Origin: UBA6059 sp040219045 | Lineage (GTDB): Bacteria > Bacteroidota > Bacteroidia > Cytophagales > Cyclobacteriaceae | Reading direction: 5' to 3' | Assembly: GCA_965229505.1 (NCBI GenBank) | Contig: OZ245881.1 | Location: 3,658,001-3,722,000 of the forward strand | Length of the DNA: 64,000 nt | Made by a program: the position numbers and the translations under genes | Notes under the pieces: generated by a model | Told to the model about the DNA's origin: nothing | Database searches by the model: none | The model's input: the letters and a program-made list of their open reading frames with translations, nothing else | In this document: piece by piece, positions 36,121 to 43,928 of the stretch | Layout: each line of letters opens with the position of its first letter | Position numbering within the stretch: the first letter of the stretch is position 1

Positions 36121-38676
36121 TTAGTCATTCATTATACTGTTCATCATCAGCTTGATGGTGCCGTAGGCCTGCATCCTGTTTTGCACATTAAATCCGAATA
36201 AGGTGACCGTTCCTTTACCGATTGGGGCCTTGATCACAGCTGCCTTACCCTGAATCAACTCTCCGCCTTCCAGCCAGCCAGAAATGAGCAATGGCTCGTC
36301 AGGATAGGATGCTACGACCTCTATTCCGGTAGGGTCTTCAATATCGTAAGCCTGCCCTTGAGCGAAGTAGCCTATGCCCTGCGCTGACATGCCACCTGTA
36401 GTAGGCGAAGGGCTATAGCTGACTTTTAGGACTGATCCGGGACAGGTGAAGTCCGCGGCTTCTACATCTTTGAGTACATTCTTTACTGGTACCCCAAAAT
36501 GCTCCAACGCGATATCACTGGCTCGTTTGTTAAGCAGGAGTTTGCCACCTGCATCCACGAAAGCCTTCAGTTGCGCCACACCCATTTCTCCAAGACCACC
36601 CACATATTCGGCAGGCATGTCGCCTTCCTTGTGTCCTTCCATGATTTGCGATAGCGACTGATCGGGTATGATGATCACGTCGTATTGTTTCGATAGACCT
36701 TCTTCTTTCAAATCATCATTTCTAAGCAAGCTATACTCGAATCCATACTGATCAAGGAGCAACTTGATCCAGCCTGCATCCATATTGGCTCGCCAGGAGT
36801 CGTACAGTCCGATGCGTTTTTTCTTTAGTTTGTCACTTGCAGGAGTTGACGCTACCGCAATGACCGGCACGTCGGCCTTGTCCGCTAGGGCGGCACCAGA
36901 CAGCTTGCCTCCTTTGACGAGGAAGCTACCTACCGGAAAGCTTTGACCCTCCTGATCAATGGCCTCAGTCGTCCTTGAAACTGTGGCTCCCGACTGGAGT
37001 GCCAGGTTGGCGGCCAGGTAAGCATTGTTTTCCGAAGCTGAGATGATGACAGACCTGCCGGTACCCGAAAATGAACTCACGCTAATCGGTGCTTCAATCT
37101 GAGGCAGAGATGCCGTGAGGGGCTGTTTCAGTTCGATGGTTTTGACACCCATTTGGCTTGGTAGCGTCCAGCCCACACCATCATAAGGCAAGAATGGCGC
37201 ACCATCCCATTGGGTCATGCGGGAGATGCCCTGCCATAGGTGAGGATACTTTCTGAGATCAGGATAGTCTTGATACTCCATCAGGTTTTTAACATACAAC
37301 CCAAAGGGCTGTGTGGTAGGAAGCACATAATCCCCCTCGTTGATCTGATCATTGCCTGCTGCCAGCTCAGCTGAAGCTTCAAAGACTTGCACGCCGTTTT
37401 CCATCATTCGATTGAGCATTAAGGCCGTGGTGCTTTTGTCGGCTTGTGCTTTAGGTACGACCCAGCCATGAGGCCCTTCTTCATTGAAGCGGTTGATCAC
37501 ATCAGTACCCATCTTGTACTTATTGTGGAGGAAATCCGACTTGTACAGCGCGACCGTTTCGAGCAGCGACTTGGAAGCCGTGAGGTTATACGCCACGGCA
37601 TCACCAATTCGCCAGGTACCGCCTTTCCACGGGCTGGGGTAGAAGACACCCATTCTCAGTTCTTTATACTCTTCAGGAAAATCATCGACAGTATAGGTCT
37701 TGGGCGTAGCGTATCGATAAAGTGCAGTTTCAGTAAGGATAGAGGGGATATTGTGTCCCTCGATCGCCGGCCCATCAATATACCCGGGATACCAGATGTC
37801 AAATGCTATGCGTGAAATGGCTCCTGGCTGGTCGTTTTCTTCCAGCCCTTTCCCCATAGCCGAACCTACCAGATTTTTAGTTCTGATGATGATAGGGTGC
37901 TTGTTTGGATTGGTAGGCTCTGGCCCAGGCGGTATCCAGATTCGAGCAGGAAAAGGAGCGGCCGTATGTTGATCGTAAAACAGCGACAGATACCATTCAC
38001 TATTGACGATGCGGTTGATGTTTTGTGTTTCCTTGAGGTTGGCGATGAAGGTGTCACGATTATTATCGTGTCCCGCATATTTATTGTAAAGGGTCGGGAT
38101 TGGACTTGTTTCGTATTCCGTACCCACATTTTTTCTATACCACTCAGCTACCTGCGTCATTCCGTCCGGGTTTACGATAGGCAGGATTAAGATAACGCTA
38201 TCGCGAATCATCCTGGTAGTGGGGTCATCACCGGTAATGACATCATAGGGTAGTTGGAAATGGTGCTGTGGTGGTGCAGTCTCTGTAGAATGCAGGCCTG
38301 CGCTGATCCAGACGATGGCCCTGCCGGAAGAAGCCAGTTTTAGTGCCTCCTCGGGAGAGACTCCTTCAATCAGACTGAGCCTTTTTGCGGTAGCCTTAAA
38401 CTCATCGAGTCTGGCCATGTTAGCCTCTGAAGAGATGATGCCGTAGATCATGCGTCGACCCTCAGTCGTTTCACCCATATCACCAATGGCCATTCTTGGA
38501 GATTCTTCTGCCAGTATATTCATGTATTCAGACCACTGTTCGTATGTAGTCAGCTTGTAATCTGCTCCAGGCTTATGGCCGAGGTAGTCCTCTGGCTTGG
38601 TGATCGTATTCTGAGCGTTGACACTCATCATCGCCAATAAGTAAAGAGAGAAGGAAAAGTAGAGCTTTAGCTTCAT
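36121..38676 (-). CDS. Secreted M14-family zinc carboxypeptidase
   Basis: This 851-residue protein has a signal peptide (about 1-21). The M14 catalytic domain has the zinc motif HSTE (His129, Glu132) in ISAGLHSTETAPPQHHF, the NPDG motif, and a later His in YDQHTAAPFP. The C-terminal half (from about residue 540) resembles a class I glutamine-amidotransferase-like fold, with KKRIGLYDSW, IIIPDQSL and GGKLLLNKRA, as is common in large M14 proteins of Bacteroidota. It probably digests peptides in the periplasm or outside the cell. Its start faces the tRNA-Pro gene across a 168-bp gap. Confidence 0.92.
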   Translation of the reverse strand: MKLKLYFSFSLYLLAMMSVNAQNTITKPEDYLGHKPGADYKLTTYEQWSEYMNILAEESPRMAIGDMGETTEGRRMIYGIISSEANMARLDEFKATAKRLSLIEGVSPEEALKLASSGRAIVWISAGLHSTETAPPQHHFQLPYDVITGDDPTTRMIRDSVILILPIVNPDGMTQVAEWYRKNVGTEYETSPIPTLYNKYAGHDNNRDTFIANLKETQNINRIVNSEWYLSLFYDQHTAAPFPARIWIPPGPEPTNPNKHPIIIRTKNLVGSAMGKGLEENDQPGAISRIAFDIWYPGYIDGPAIEGHNIPSILTETALYRYATPKTYTVDDFPEEYKELRMGVFYPSPWKGGTWRIGDAVAYNLTASKSLLETVALYKSDFLHNKYKMGTDVINRFNEEGPHGWVVPKAQADKSTTALMLNRMMENGVQVFEASAELAAGNDQINEGDYVLPTTQPFGLYVKNLMEYQDYPDLRKYPHLWQGISRMTQWDGAPFLPYDGVGWTLPSQMGVKTIELKQPLTASLPQIEAPISVSSFSGTGRSVIISASENNAYLAANLALQSGATVSRTTEAIDQEGQSFPVGSFLVKGGKLSGAALADKADVPVIAVASTPASDKLKKKRIGLYDSWRANMDAGWIKLLLDQYGFEYSLLRNDDLKEEGLSKQYDVIIIPDQSLSQIMEGHKEGDMPAEYVGGLGEMGVAQLKAFVDAGGKLLLNKRASDIALEHFGVPVKNVLKDVEAADFTCPGSVLKVSYSPSPTTGGMSAQGIGYFAQGQAYDIEDPTGIEVVASYPDEPLLISGWLEGGELIQGKAAVIKAPIGKGTVTLFGFNVQNRMQAYGTIKLMMNSIMND

Positions 38677-38844
38677 TGATTATCGTGTTTGAACTAGCTA
38701 AAAGGTACACATTGGAAGGTTGATGTGTGCTGAAAAATGGGATGAACGGACAAAAGATTCCTAATCGGATTATTTTTTGATTTTGCTTTCATTCCCGCTT
38801 GCTCATTATCAGAATTATTGTCATTTTTGCAGCCGCTTAGAGTT

Positions 38845-38919
38845 CGGGGTGTAGCGCAGTCCGGTTAGCGTACCTGGTTTGGGACCAGGGGGTCGTAGGT
38901 TCGAATCCTACCTCCCCGA
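38845..38919 (+). tRNA. tRNA-Pro (anticodon TGG)
   Basis: A full cloverleaf folds by hand. The acceptor arms are 38845-38851 and 38912-38918, the anticodon stem is CCTGG/CCAGG with loop TTTGGGA (anticodon TGG at 38880-38882), and the T arm is GTAGG/CCTAC with loop TTCGAAT. The discriminator is A and no CCA is encoded. The acceptor stem has one T-T mismatch at the sixth pair (38850 with 38913), where T-A would be expected. A terminator follows 11 bases later. Confidence 0.95.
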
Positions 38920-38930
38920 CGAGCATTTAG

Positions 38931-38961
38931 AAAGCTGATCAGCACTTGATCAGCTTTTTTT
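38931..38961 (+). terminator. Rho-independent terminator after tRNA-Pro
   Basis: A perfect 11-bp stem, AAAGCTGATCA with TGATCAGCTTT, has a five-base loop and is followed by a T tract. It lies directly after the tRNA gene and before the convergent lipase gene. Confidence 0.88.
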
Positions 38962-39003
38962 ATTTTAAAGTTTGTAGTCTAAAACCCGAATTGCCCTTTA
39001 CTA

Positions 39004-39741
39004 CTATTGATTCGTAATCGAGGCAATGAGCTCATCCATTTCATCTGCCCATAGCTGGTATCCGAGAAGGTTAGGATGGACAGTGTCGGATATCAAATCA
39101 GTATTGATTGAACCATGCTCGTGAAGAAATAGATAGCCATAGTCGGCGTAGAAAACATGCTCATTATCCGCAACCTGGGCAATAATACTATTTATTTGCT
39201 CTACTTTAAACCTGTGCTGTGAGGAGACTTCACCCCTAGGGAAAATGCCCAGGGTTAAGATTTTTGTGGTGGGCAGTTTGTCTCTCAGCACTTCAATGCA
39301 GGCTATCACACCATCCGCTACCTCTGCTATACTGTTAACATTTCCATTGGTATTGTTTGTGCCAATGAGTAATACTGCTAACTGAGGATTGGCTTGGCCA
39401 AAATCTATATCCTCGATTCTCCAGAGCAAGTGCTGCGTACGATCGCTACCAATACCCATATTCAATGCATTGGAAGCGTATCTCGCCTGCCATACTTCCT
39501 GTCCAGTGGTTTCCCAATTGAAGATTATAGAATTGCCCAGGAAGAGCAATTCATAGCTATTTTGGTTCAACAGGCTTTGATCTTCGTTATGCAATGCCTG
39601 CCACCAGGCCTCTGGTTTTGCTACGGGTAGGACGGCAGAGTGAAGGTTATCATCTACTGGCTCGGGCACTATCACCCCATCTCCTTCCTCTTCACTGCAT
39701 GCAAGAAGGAGGAGCGGAATTAAGAAAAGGTAGATTCTCAT
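39004..39741 (-). CDS. SGNH/GDSL-family lipase or acetylhydrolase, lipoprotein
   Basis: This 245-residue protein has a lipoprotein signal with Cys15 (LLLLACSEEE). The SGNH blocks are present: LFLGNSIIF with nucleophile Ser71 (GNS instead of GDS), Gly in NMGIGSDRT, Asn in LIGTNNT, and Asp219-x-x-His222 in ISDTVHPNL. The layout resembles the platelet-activating factor acetylhydrolase-like group, which removes acetyl or other small acyl groups from sugars or lipids. Its start overlaps the M23 peptidase stop by four bases, so the two are translationally coupled. This pairing could mean de-esterification of cell-wall material before cleavage, but that is speculation. Confidence 0.9.
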   Translation of the reverse strand: MRIYLFLIPLLLLACSEEEGDGVIVPEPVDDNLHSAVLPVAKPEAWWQALHNEDQSLLNQNSYELLFLGNSIIFNWETTGQEVWQARYASNALNMGIGSDRTQHLLWRIEDIDFGQANPQLAVLLIGTNNTNGNVNSIAEVADGVIACIEVLRDKLPTTKILTLGIFPRGEVSSQHRFKVEQINSIIAQVADNEHVFYADYGYLFLHEHGSINTDLISDTVHPNLLGYQLWADEMDELIASITNQ

Positions 39742-41189
39742 AGCGGCTTGCTTAAGTCTATTAGATGATAATACATTAGATCATATCTTCCTTTACTGTC
39801 TACAGCCTTAACCTGGAAGTGATGGTTCCTTTCTGTCTGGCCACTTCCAAAAGTTATAATATTGCCTGAAATAGATACGCCCGGCGGTGCATTGACTAAT
39901 TCAAAAGTAACCTCAGGTGATGATTCGTGAAGTATAAGCTCCTCTTGCGTGATCGAACCATCGGTTTTGATAGACTTACCAGCCAATGGATAAAACCTCG
40001 GTCCAAATTCGGTCTCCGAACCAACCTCAAAGCTCATCTCATATTCGTCCACACCTCCTGAAATAGTGGCTGTCCATGATCCAAATGCTACCTCTGATAC
40101 TGTACTGAAGTCCCAGTTGAAGCTATACCATCCATACCTGCGCTTAGTCTCCAGGGTGACGTCTTCTTTAATAAATGTTGTGCCGTCTGGCCTTTTGATG
40201 TCAATGGTAAATTGATGGCCTGTATCGCCTTGTACTTGTACCCAAAACCCCAGCCTTGGCTGATCTATCCCATATACTGCTGGGGCCAATGGTCGATCTT
40301 TAAAGGTGCGTATTTCACCAAACTGATGACCCCCGATAAGTGTGAAGTCAAGAAAAACATCTGCATCGTAGACTCTTAGCTCGTTTCCGACGTAGGGTGT
40401 CTGATCTACCCAAAAAGAATCCCCAGGCCTACATGCACCGGAGTAAGGATCTACCACGGCATTGTTTTTGTCTCTGTTGGCCAAATGCAAATGAGGAATA
40501 GGGGAGGAACCCGACGACCCTACGAATCCAAGGAAATCACCTGCTTTCACAGTCTCACCCACATTTACCGCTACGGAATTTTGTCTCATATGGGCATAGG
40601 CGGTGATTGAATTGTCTGGATACTGAACAACCACACCATTATGACTGCCTTCATAGGGCGGCCAGTAGTTTCGATCAACATTAAAATCTTCCGTCCAGGT
40701 TACCACTCCATCGGCTACTGCTACAATGCCTATACCCTGATCCATAATCCTGAAATTTAGGAGTGCGAAATCCGTTCCGGTATGCCCATCATACGTATGC
40801 TGAAAGCCACAATTATAGTCTTGGGTCTGATTTTCATTGCTGTTGAGATCTACGTAGTTAGAGATATAGACCTTGTCGTGCAATGGATGATCTAGTGGCC
40901 AGATAATCTGAGGAAATTCGACATCAGCAGATGAAGTAGGTTCTTTAGGAGTCGGATCAGGAGACATGTGTGAGTCATCATCAGATCCGCAAGCCATCAT
41001 ACATGTAAGGCAGATCAATATTAATCCGACTCTGAAGACTCTTGATGTTACAGTTCCTCCTTTGTCACTGTGAAGATCACGACCAAATTCTGATAAGCAA
41101 TCTAAATGCCTGGCAAACTGCCACTCACAGGTAGGTTTATGTCTCTGACTAAGTAAACTATTGTGTACTATACCGTTAAAAAAAAGCAT
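39738..41189 (-). CDS. M23-family peptidase, probable lipoprotein (start uncertain)
   Basis: This 483-residue frame contains an M23 (LytM-like) domain with zinc ligands His136, Asp140 (HTGTD) and His235 in HLHL, and His200 (AYAH) as the other catalytic histidine. A beta-rich C-terminal half follows. A lipoprotein signal, RVFRVGLILICLTCMMAC, lies at residues 50-67, far from the only in-frame ATG at 41189. A strong ribosome binding site, AAAGGAGGA at 41055-41063, points to a start at about 41051, but the codon there is GTA. Either the long N-terminus is real, or a GTG start was lost. The enzyme probably cuts peptide cross-links or glycyl bonds in the periplasm. Together with the lipase it forms a two-gene unit. 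Confidence 0.82.
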   Translation of the reverse strand: MLFFNGIVHNSLLSQRHKPTCEWQFARHLDCLSEFGRDLHSDKGGTVTSRVFRVGLILICLTCMMACGSDDDSHMSPDPTPKEPTSSADVEFPQIIWPLDHPLHDKVYISNYVDLNSNENQTQDYNCGFQHTYDGHTGTDFALLNFRIMDQGIGIVAVADGVVTWTEDFNVDRNYWPPYEGSHNGVVVQYPDNSITAYAHMRQNSVAVNVGETVKAGDFLGFVGSSGSSPIPHLHLANRDKNNAVVDPYSGACRPGDSFWVDQTPYVGNELRVYDADVFLDFTLIGGHQFGEIRTFKDRPLAPAVYGIDQPRLGFWVQVQGDTGHQFTIDIKRPDGTTFIKEDVTLETKRRYGWYSFNWDFSTVSEVAFGSWTATISGGVDEYEMSFEVGSETEFGPRFYPLAGKSIKTDGSITQEELILHESSPEVTFELVNAPPGVSISGNIITFGSGQTERNHHFQVKAVDSKGRYDLMYYHLIDLSKPL

Positions 41190-41305
41190 ACGATTTATTT
41201 AAAAATTTACGATTGATTTCTCCAAAGACAGACAGCTTTACGGCATCCCCTAGTTTGTTGTAGAAAACGGACATGTAAGACTTCCTTTGTGGTTAAGGGT
41301 ACTAA

Positions 41306-42127
41306 GTGTTTTGGTTTTTAAAGAGTAAAGCACAATTGTCCTATCTCAAGTTGTATGACTGGCCTTATCAGGAATTGGGTTCCAAGATTTGGTATAGATC
41401 TTTTGACAAAAATGAGCCAATTAGCCCTATCAGAACCATCCCTGATCTTGGCGTAGAGTTTTATTTGATTTACGAAGGTCAAATTCAGCTAAAGACGGCT
41501 CGCAAGGCTCAGATATTTAGGCAGAGCTACATCAGAGGCCTAGTGGATGGTTTTGGTGAATTCACGCCCACTGATGATTTCGTGATGATTGGAGTAAGAT
41601 GTATGCCATGGATTGCTAAAGACCTTTTTGATTTGCCTGTCTCCGAGATCTATAATGATCGAGTGGAGCTCCGAGACCTTAATACCAATATTGGTTCTTT
41701 AGAACCGAAAACACTAAGTGAAGCAGATATCCGGGAAGTTGTTAAAGCAATTCAGCAAACAGCTTTAAAAAAATATGATGGGTTGTCCAAAGAGGAATAC
41801 TATGTCCGGACGGCATTGCAGATGATTGTCAATGCTCGTGGCAACCTCAGGATCGAATCGATCAGTAGTCCACTAAACATAACTCCAAGGCATCTAAGGA
41901 GGATTTTTAAGAATGAGTTGGGATGCAGCCCCAAAGAGATTGGTATGAGAATAAAAGTCAGAGCAGCCATAAGGTACTATGCTGATCATCACGAGACTGA
42001 CATGAGTTTCCTGGCCCAACATGCAGGATTTGTAGATCGATCTCATTTTGATAAATCTTTTCAAAATATCGTCGGACTTACGCCAACAATGTATTTCTCT
42101 ACATTCGAAAAGAAAAAGTTTATTTAA
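41306..42127 (+). CDS. AraC-family transcriptional regulator
   Basis: This 273-residue protein starts at a GTG. The N-terminal 150 residues resemble the DUF6597-type sensing domain (DLGVEFYLIYEGQIQ and IGVRCMPWIAKDLF). The C-terminal 100 residues form an AraC DNA-binding domain with two helix-turn-helix motifs, NLRIESISSPLNITPRHLRR and TDMSFLAQHAGFVDRSHFDK, followed by the family signature FQNIVGLTPTMYF. It is divergent from the M23 peptidase operon, sharing a 116-bp gap, and lies 425 bases before the outer-membrane protein gene. Targets are unknown; the duplicated block at 42251 and 43402 is one candidate. Confidence 0.9.
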   Translation: MFWFLKSKAQLSYLKLYDWPYQELGSKIWYRSFDKNEPISPIRTIPDLGVEFYLIYEGQIQLKTARKAQIFRQSYIRGLVDGFGEFTPTDDFVMIGVRCMPWIAKDLFDLPVSEIYNDRVELRDLNTNIGSLEPKTLSEADIREVVKAIQQTALKKYDGLSKEEYYVRTALQMIVNARGNLRIESISSPLNITPRHLRRIFKNELGCSPKEIGMRIKVRAAIRYYADHHETDMSFLAQHAGFVDRSHFDKSFQNIVGLTPTMYFSTFEKKKFI

Positions 42128-42552
42128 CGACCACCTTAGGACTAATTCAAACCTATGATTTTAAGAGACCCATTTTCCGCAAATGCCTTATTCTAATAAC
42201 AACCAAATGACCCTAATTGTATGTAAATAATGTTGCTAACCCTAAGCACCGTCAATTATCATTATTTTCATGTTTTTGATCAGGTGTCGATGATTTTACA
42301 GAAGTGGTACTTTAATTCTGTTTAATTGAATACTGGCCTGACCAAAGACCAAATAACGGAGATTCACTGCTGGTATCGGGCATAACATTGTTCAAACAAT
42401 TTACGGGGTATCACAGGCTGTGTGTTTTTATTAAGCATGTATCATTCTACTGCCTTTATTTGACTGAATTAAATAAACTGTTACCACCTCATTTATATAC
42501 TCCCAATTTGATAAAACTGATGTAGTTTTATACAGAATAGTCTCTATCCAAT
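42128..42552. other. 425-bp intergenic region
   Basis: No credible gene or RNA is seen here. It contains the first copy of the 58-bp block shared with 43402-43460 and is A/T-rich towards the next start, which fits a long regulatory leader. Confidence 0.6.
42251..42308 (+). promoter_or_regulatory. Duplicated regulatory block, copy A
   Basis: It shares an ordered set of matches with copy B: GTCAnTTnTCAT, then ATG, then TTTGATCAG, CGATnATTTTACAGA and GTGGT, with one single-base gap. It lies 244 bases before the outer-membrane protein start. Confidence 0.55.
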
Positions 42553-43275
42553 ATGAAGGTAATTTACAAAGTACTGGTCTTTACGGTTTTAGTTTTTGCA
42601 CCGGTGGTGGTGCAGGCGCAGGTTATCATTTCACTTGTTTTTGGTGAAGCACTCAACTCTGACAAAATAGAATTTGGCCTCAAGGGTGGGATGAACCGTT
42701 CCTACATCAGTTCTATAAGTAATTCTGAAGGCTTGAATAATTTTGACTTAGGGTTCTATTTTCATATTCATATGATGAATAACTCTTACCTGAGCACTGG
42801 CGTCCATGTGAAATCAAATGTTGGTGCAACAGGCATGGCCACCTACTCACTCGGGGATGCAGACTTAGATGCGGTATTTAGCCAAGGAACATTGACCAGA
42901 AAAATCCCTGTGTTCTACGTACCAATATTATGGCATCAGCGATTCAACAACAGGTGGTACATCGAGGCAGGACCTCAATTGGGGCTCATTCATCAGTCTG
43001 TCAATATTTTCGAGGCGGAACAACCCGATGGAGACGTGTCATATACGACAAAGGTGCAGGATGAAATCAAACGTATCGATATGGGGTTAACTGGTGGCAT
43101 AGGTTACAAGTTCAAGCAAGAAATTAAAAGTACTGCAGTAGGTGTCAATTATTATTACGGCCTGGTAGATGTGAGTAAAACGCCGGATTTCGAAATACGA
43201 AATTCTTCCATTTACTTCTACGTTAAAGTCCCTATTGGATCAGGTAAAGAGGCCAAGAGTACGGATAAGCTATGA
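42553..43275 (+). CDS. PorT-like outer-membrane beta-barrel protein
   Basis: This 240-residue protein has a signal peptide (about 1-22, ending VVQAQ). The mature part opens with EFGLKGGMNRSYI, a typical first strand of the outer-membrane porin-like beta-barrel family, and continues as about eight amphipathic strands (STGVHVKSNVG, KIPVFYVPILWHQ, WYIEAGPQLGLI, GLTGGIGYKF). It ends in an aromatic strand, though followed by a short charged tail. No transport or binding specificity is evident. It shares the upstream 58-bp block with the metal efflux operon that follows, which suggests joint control. Confidence 0.85.
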   Translation: MKVIYKVLVFTVLVFAPVVVQAQVIISLVFGEALNSDKIEFGLKGGMNRSYISSISNSEGLNNFDLGFYFHIHMMNNSYLSTGVHVKSNVGATGMATYSLGDADLDAVFSQGTLTRKIPVFYVPILWHQRFNNRWYIEAGPQLGLIHQSVNIFEAEQPDGDVSYTTKVQDEIKRIDMGLTGGIGYKFKQEIKSTAVGVNYYYGLVDVSKTPDFEIRNSSIYFYVKVPIGSGKEAKSTDKL

Positions 43276-43401
43276 TTCCTATCCAGGGGTTAATATAAAT
43301 GCTGACTGGCAAAGCTCGAATGAATAGGCTCAAGTAATTCATTCCGGGTTTATAGATGTAGGAAAACCTGTCGGAAATGACGTAGATAGTGCAAATCGTC
43401 T

Positions 43402-43460
43402 GTCACTTGTCATATCTAATTATGCATTTGATCAGATTACGATCATTTTACAGAGGTGGT
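43402..43460 (+). promoter_or_regulatory. Duplicated regulatory block, copy B
   Basis: This is the second copy of the 58-bp block, ending 38 bases before the GTG of the first gene of the metal efflux operon. The position fits a promoter or activator site. Confidence 0.55.
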
Positions 43461-43498
43461 CATGTAAGTACTTATCAGTTTTACTAACTTGAGTAACA

Positions 43499-43876
43499 GT
43501 GAAAAGGATGGGCAACATATTAGTCATGATCGCAGGAGTTTTGCTCTTGTTTCATTCCATGCTGCCTCATGCACATCACAGTGAGCTGAATGAGGAGCAG
43601 CATTTTCAGGAGCATGAGATGGCTTCTTCCCTTTTCGATTACCTTCAGCTAGCCTTTCATTTTGATCCAGGTCAAAACCACTTGGAGGACTATCAAACTG
43701 CTGGGTTTGACCTGACGTTCATTCCCCCATATCTTATATTGGCAATTGAGAGTGCACTTGTCATTGAGCAACAGGAAGATGACAATCAAAACTTCCTACC
43801 CTATCAGCCAGATCTAAGGATTCGATACCTTCATCGATCCCTGAGCTTTAGAGGACCACCACAGCACACCTGCTAG
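43499..43876 (+). CDS. Small His-rich envelope protein of a metal efflux operon
   Basis: This 125-residue protein has one hydrophobic N-terminal segment (about 5-22) followed by a His/Glu-rich stretch, MLPHAHHSELNEEQHFQEHE, that could bind metal ions. The C-terminus ends in SFRGPPQHTC. Small proteins of this type, with an LPH-type motif and an RGPP end, often stand first in CusA/CzcA operons of Bacteroidota. The GTG at 43499 is used; an ATG at 43508 is possible. The pump gene begins 52 bases downstream. A periplasmic metal-sequestering role is inferred. Confidence 0.75.
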   Translation: MKRMGNILVMIAGVLLLFHSMLPHAHHSELNEEQHFQEHEMASSLFDYLQLAFHFDPGQNHLEDYQTAGFDLTFIPPYLILAIESALVIEQQEDDNQNFLPYQPDLRIRYLHRSLSFRGPPQHTC

Positions 43877-43928
43877 CACTCATGTGCTAGATGCTGGTTG
43901 TTCTGTGTCTTCTAAATTCTAAGTTCCC

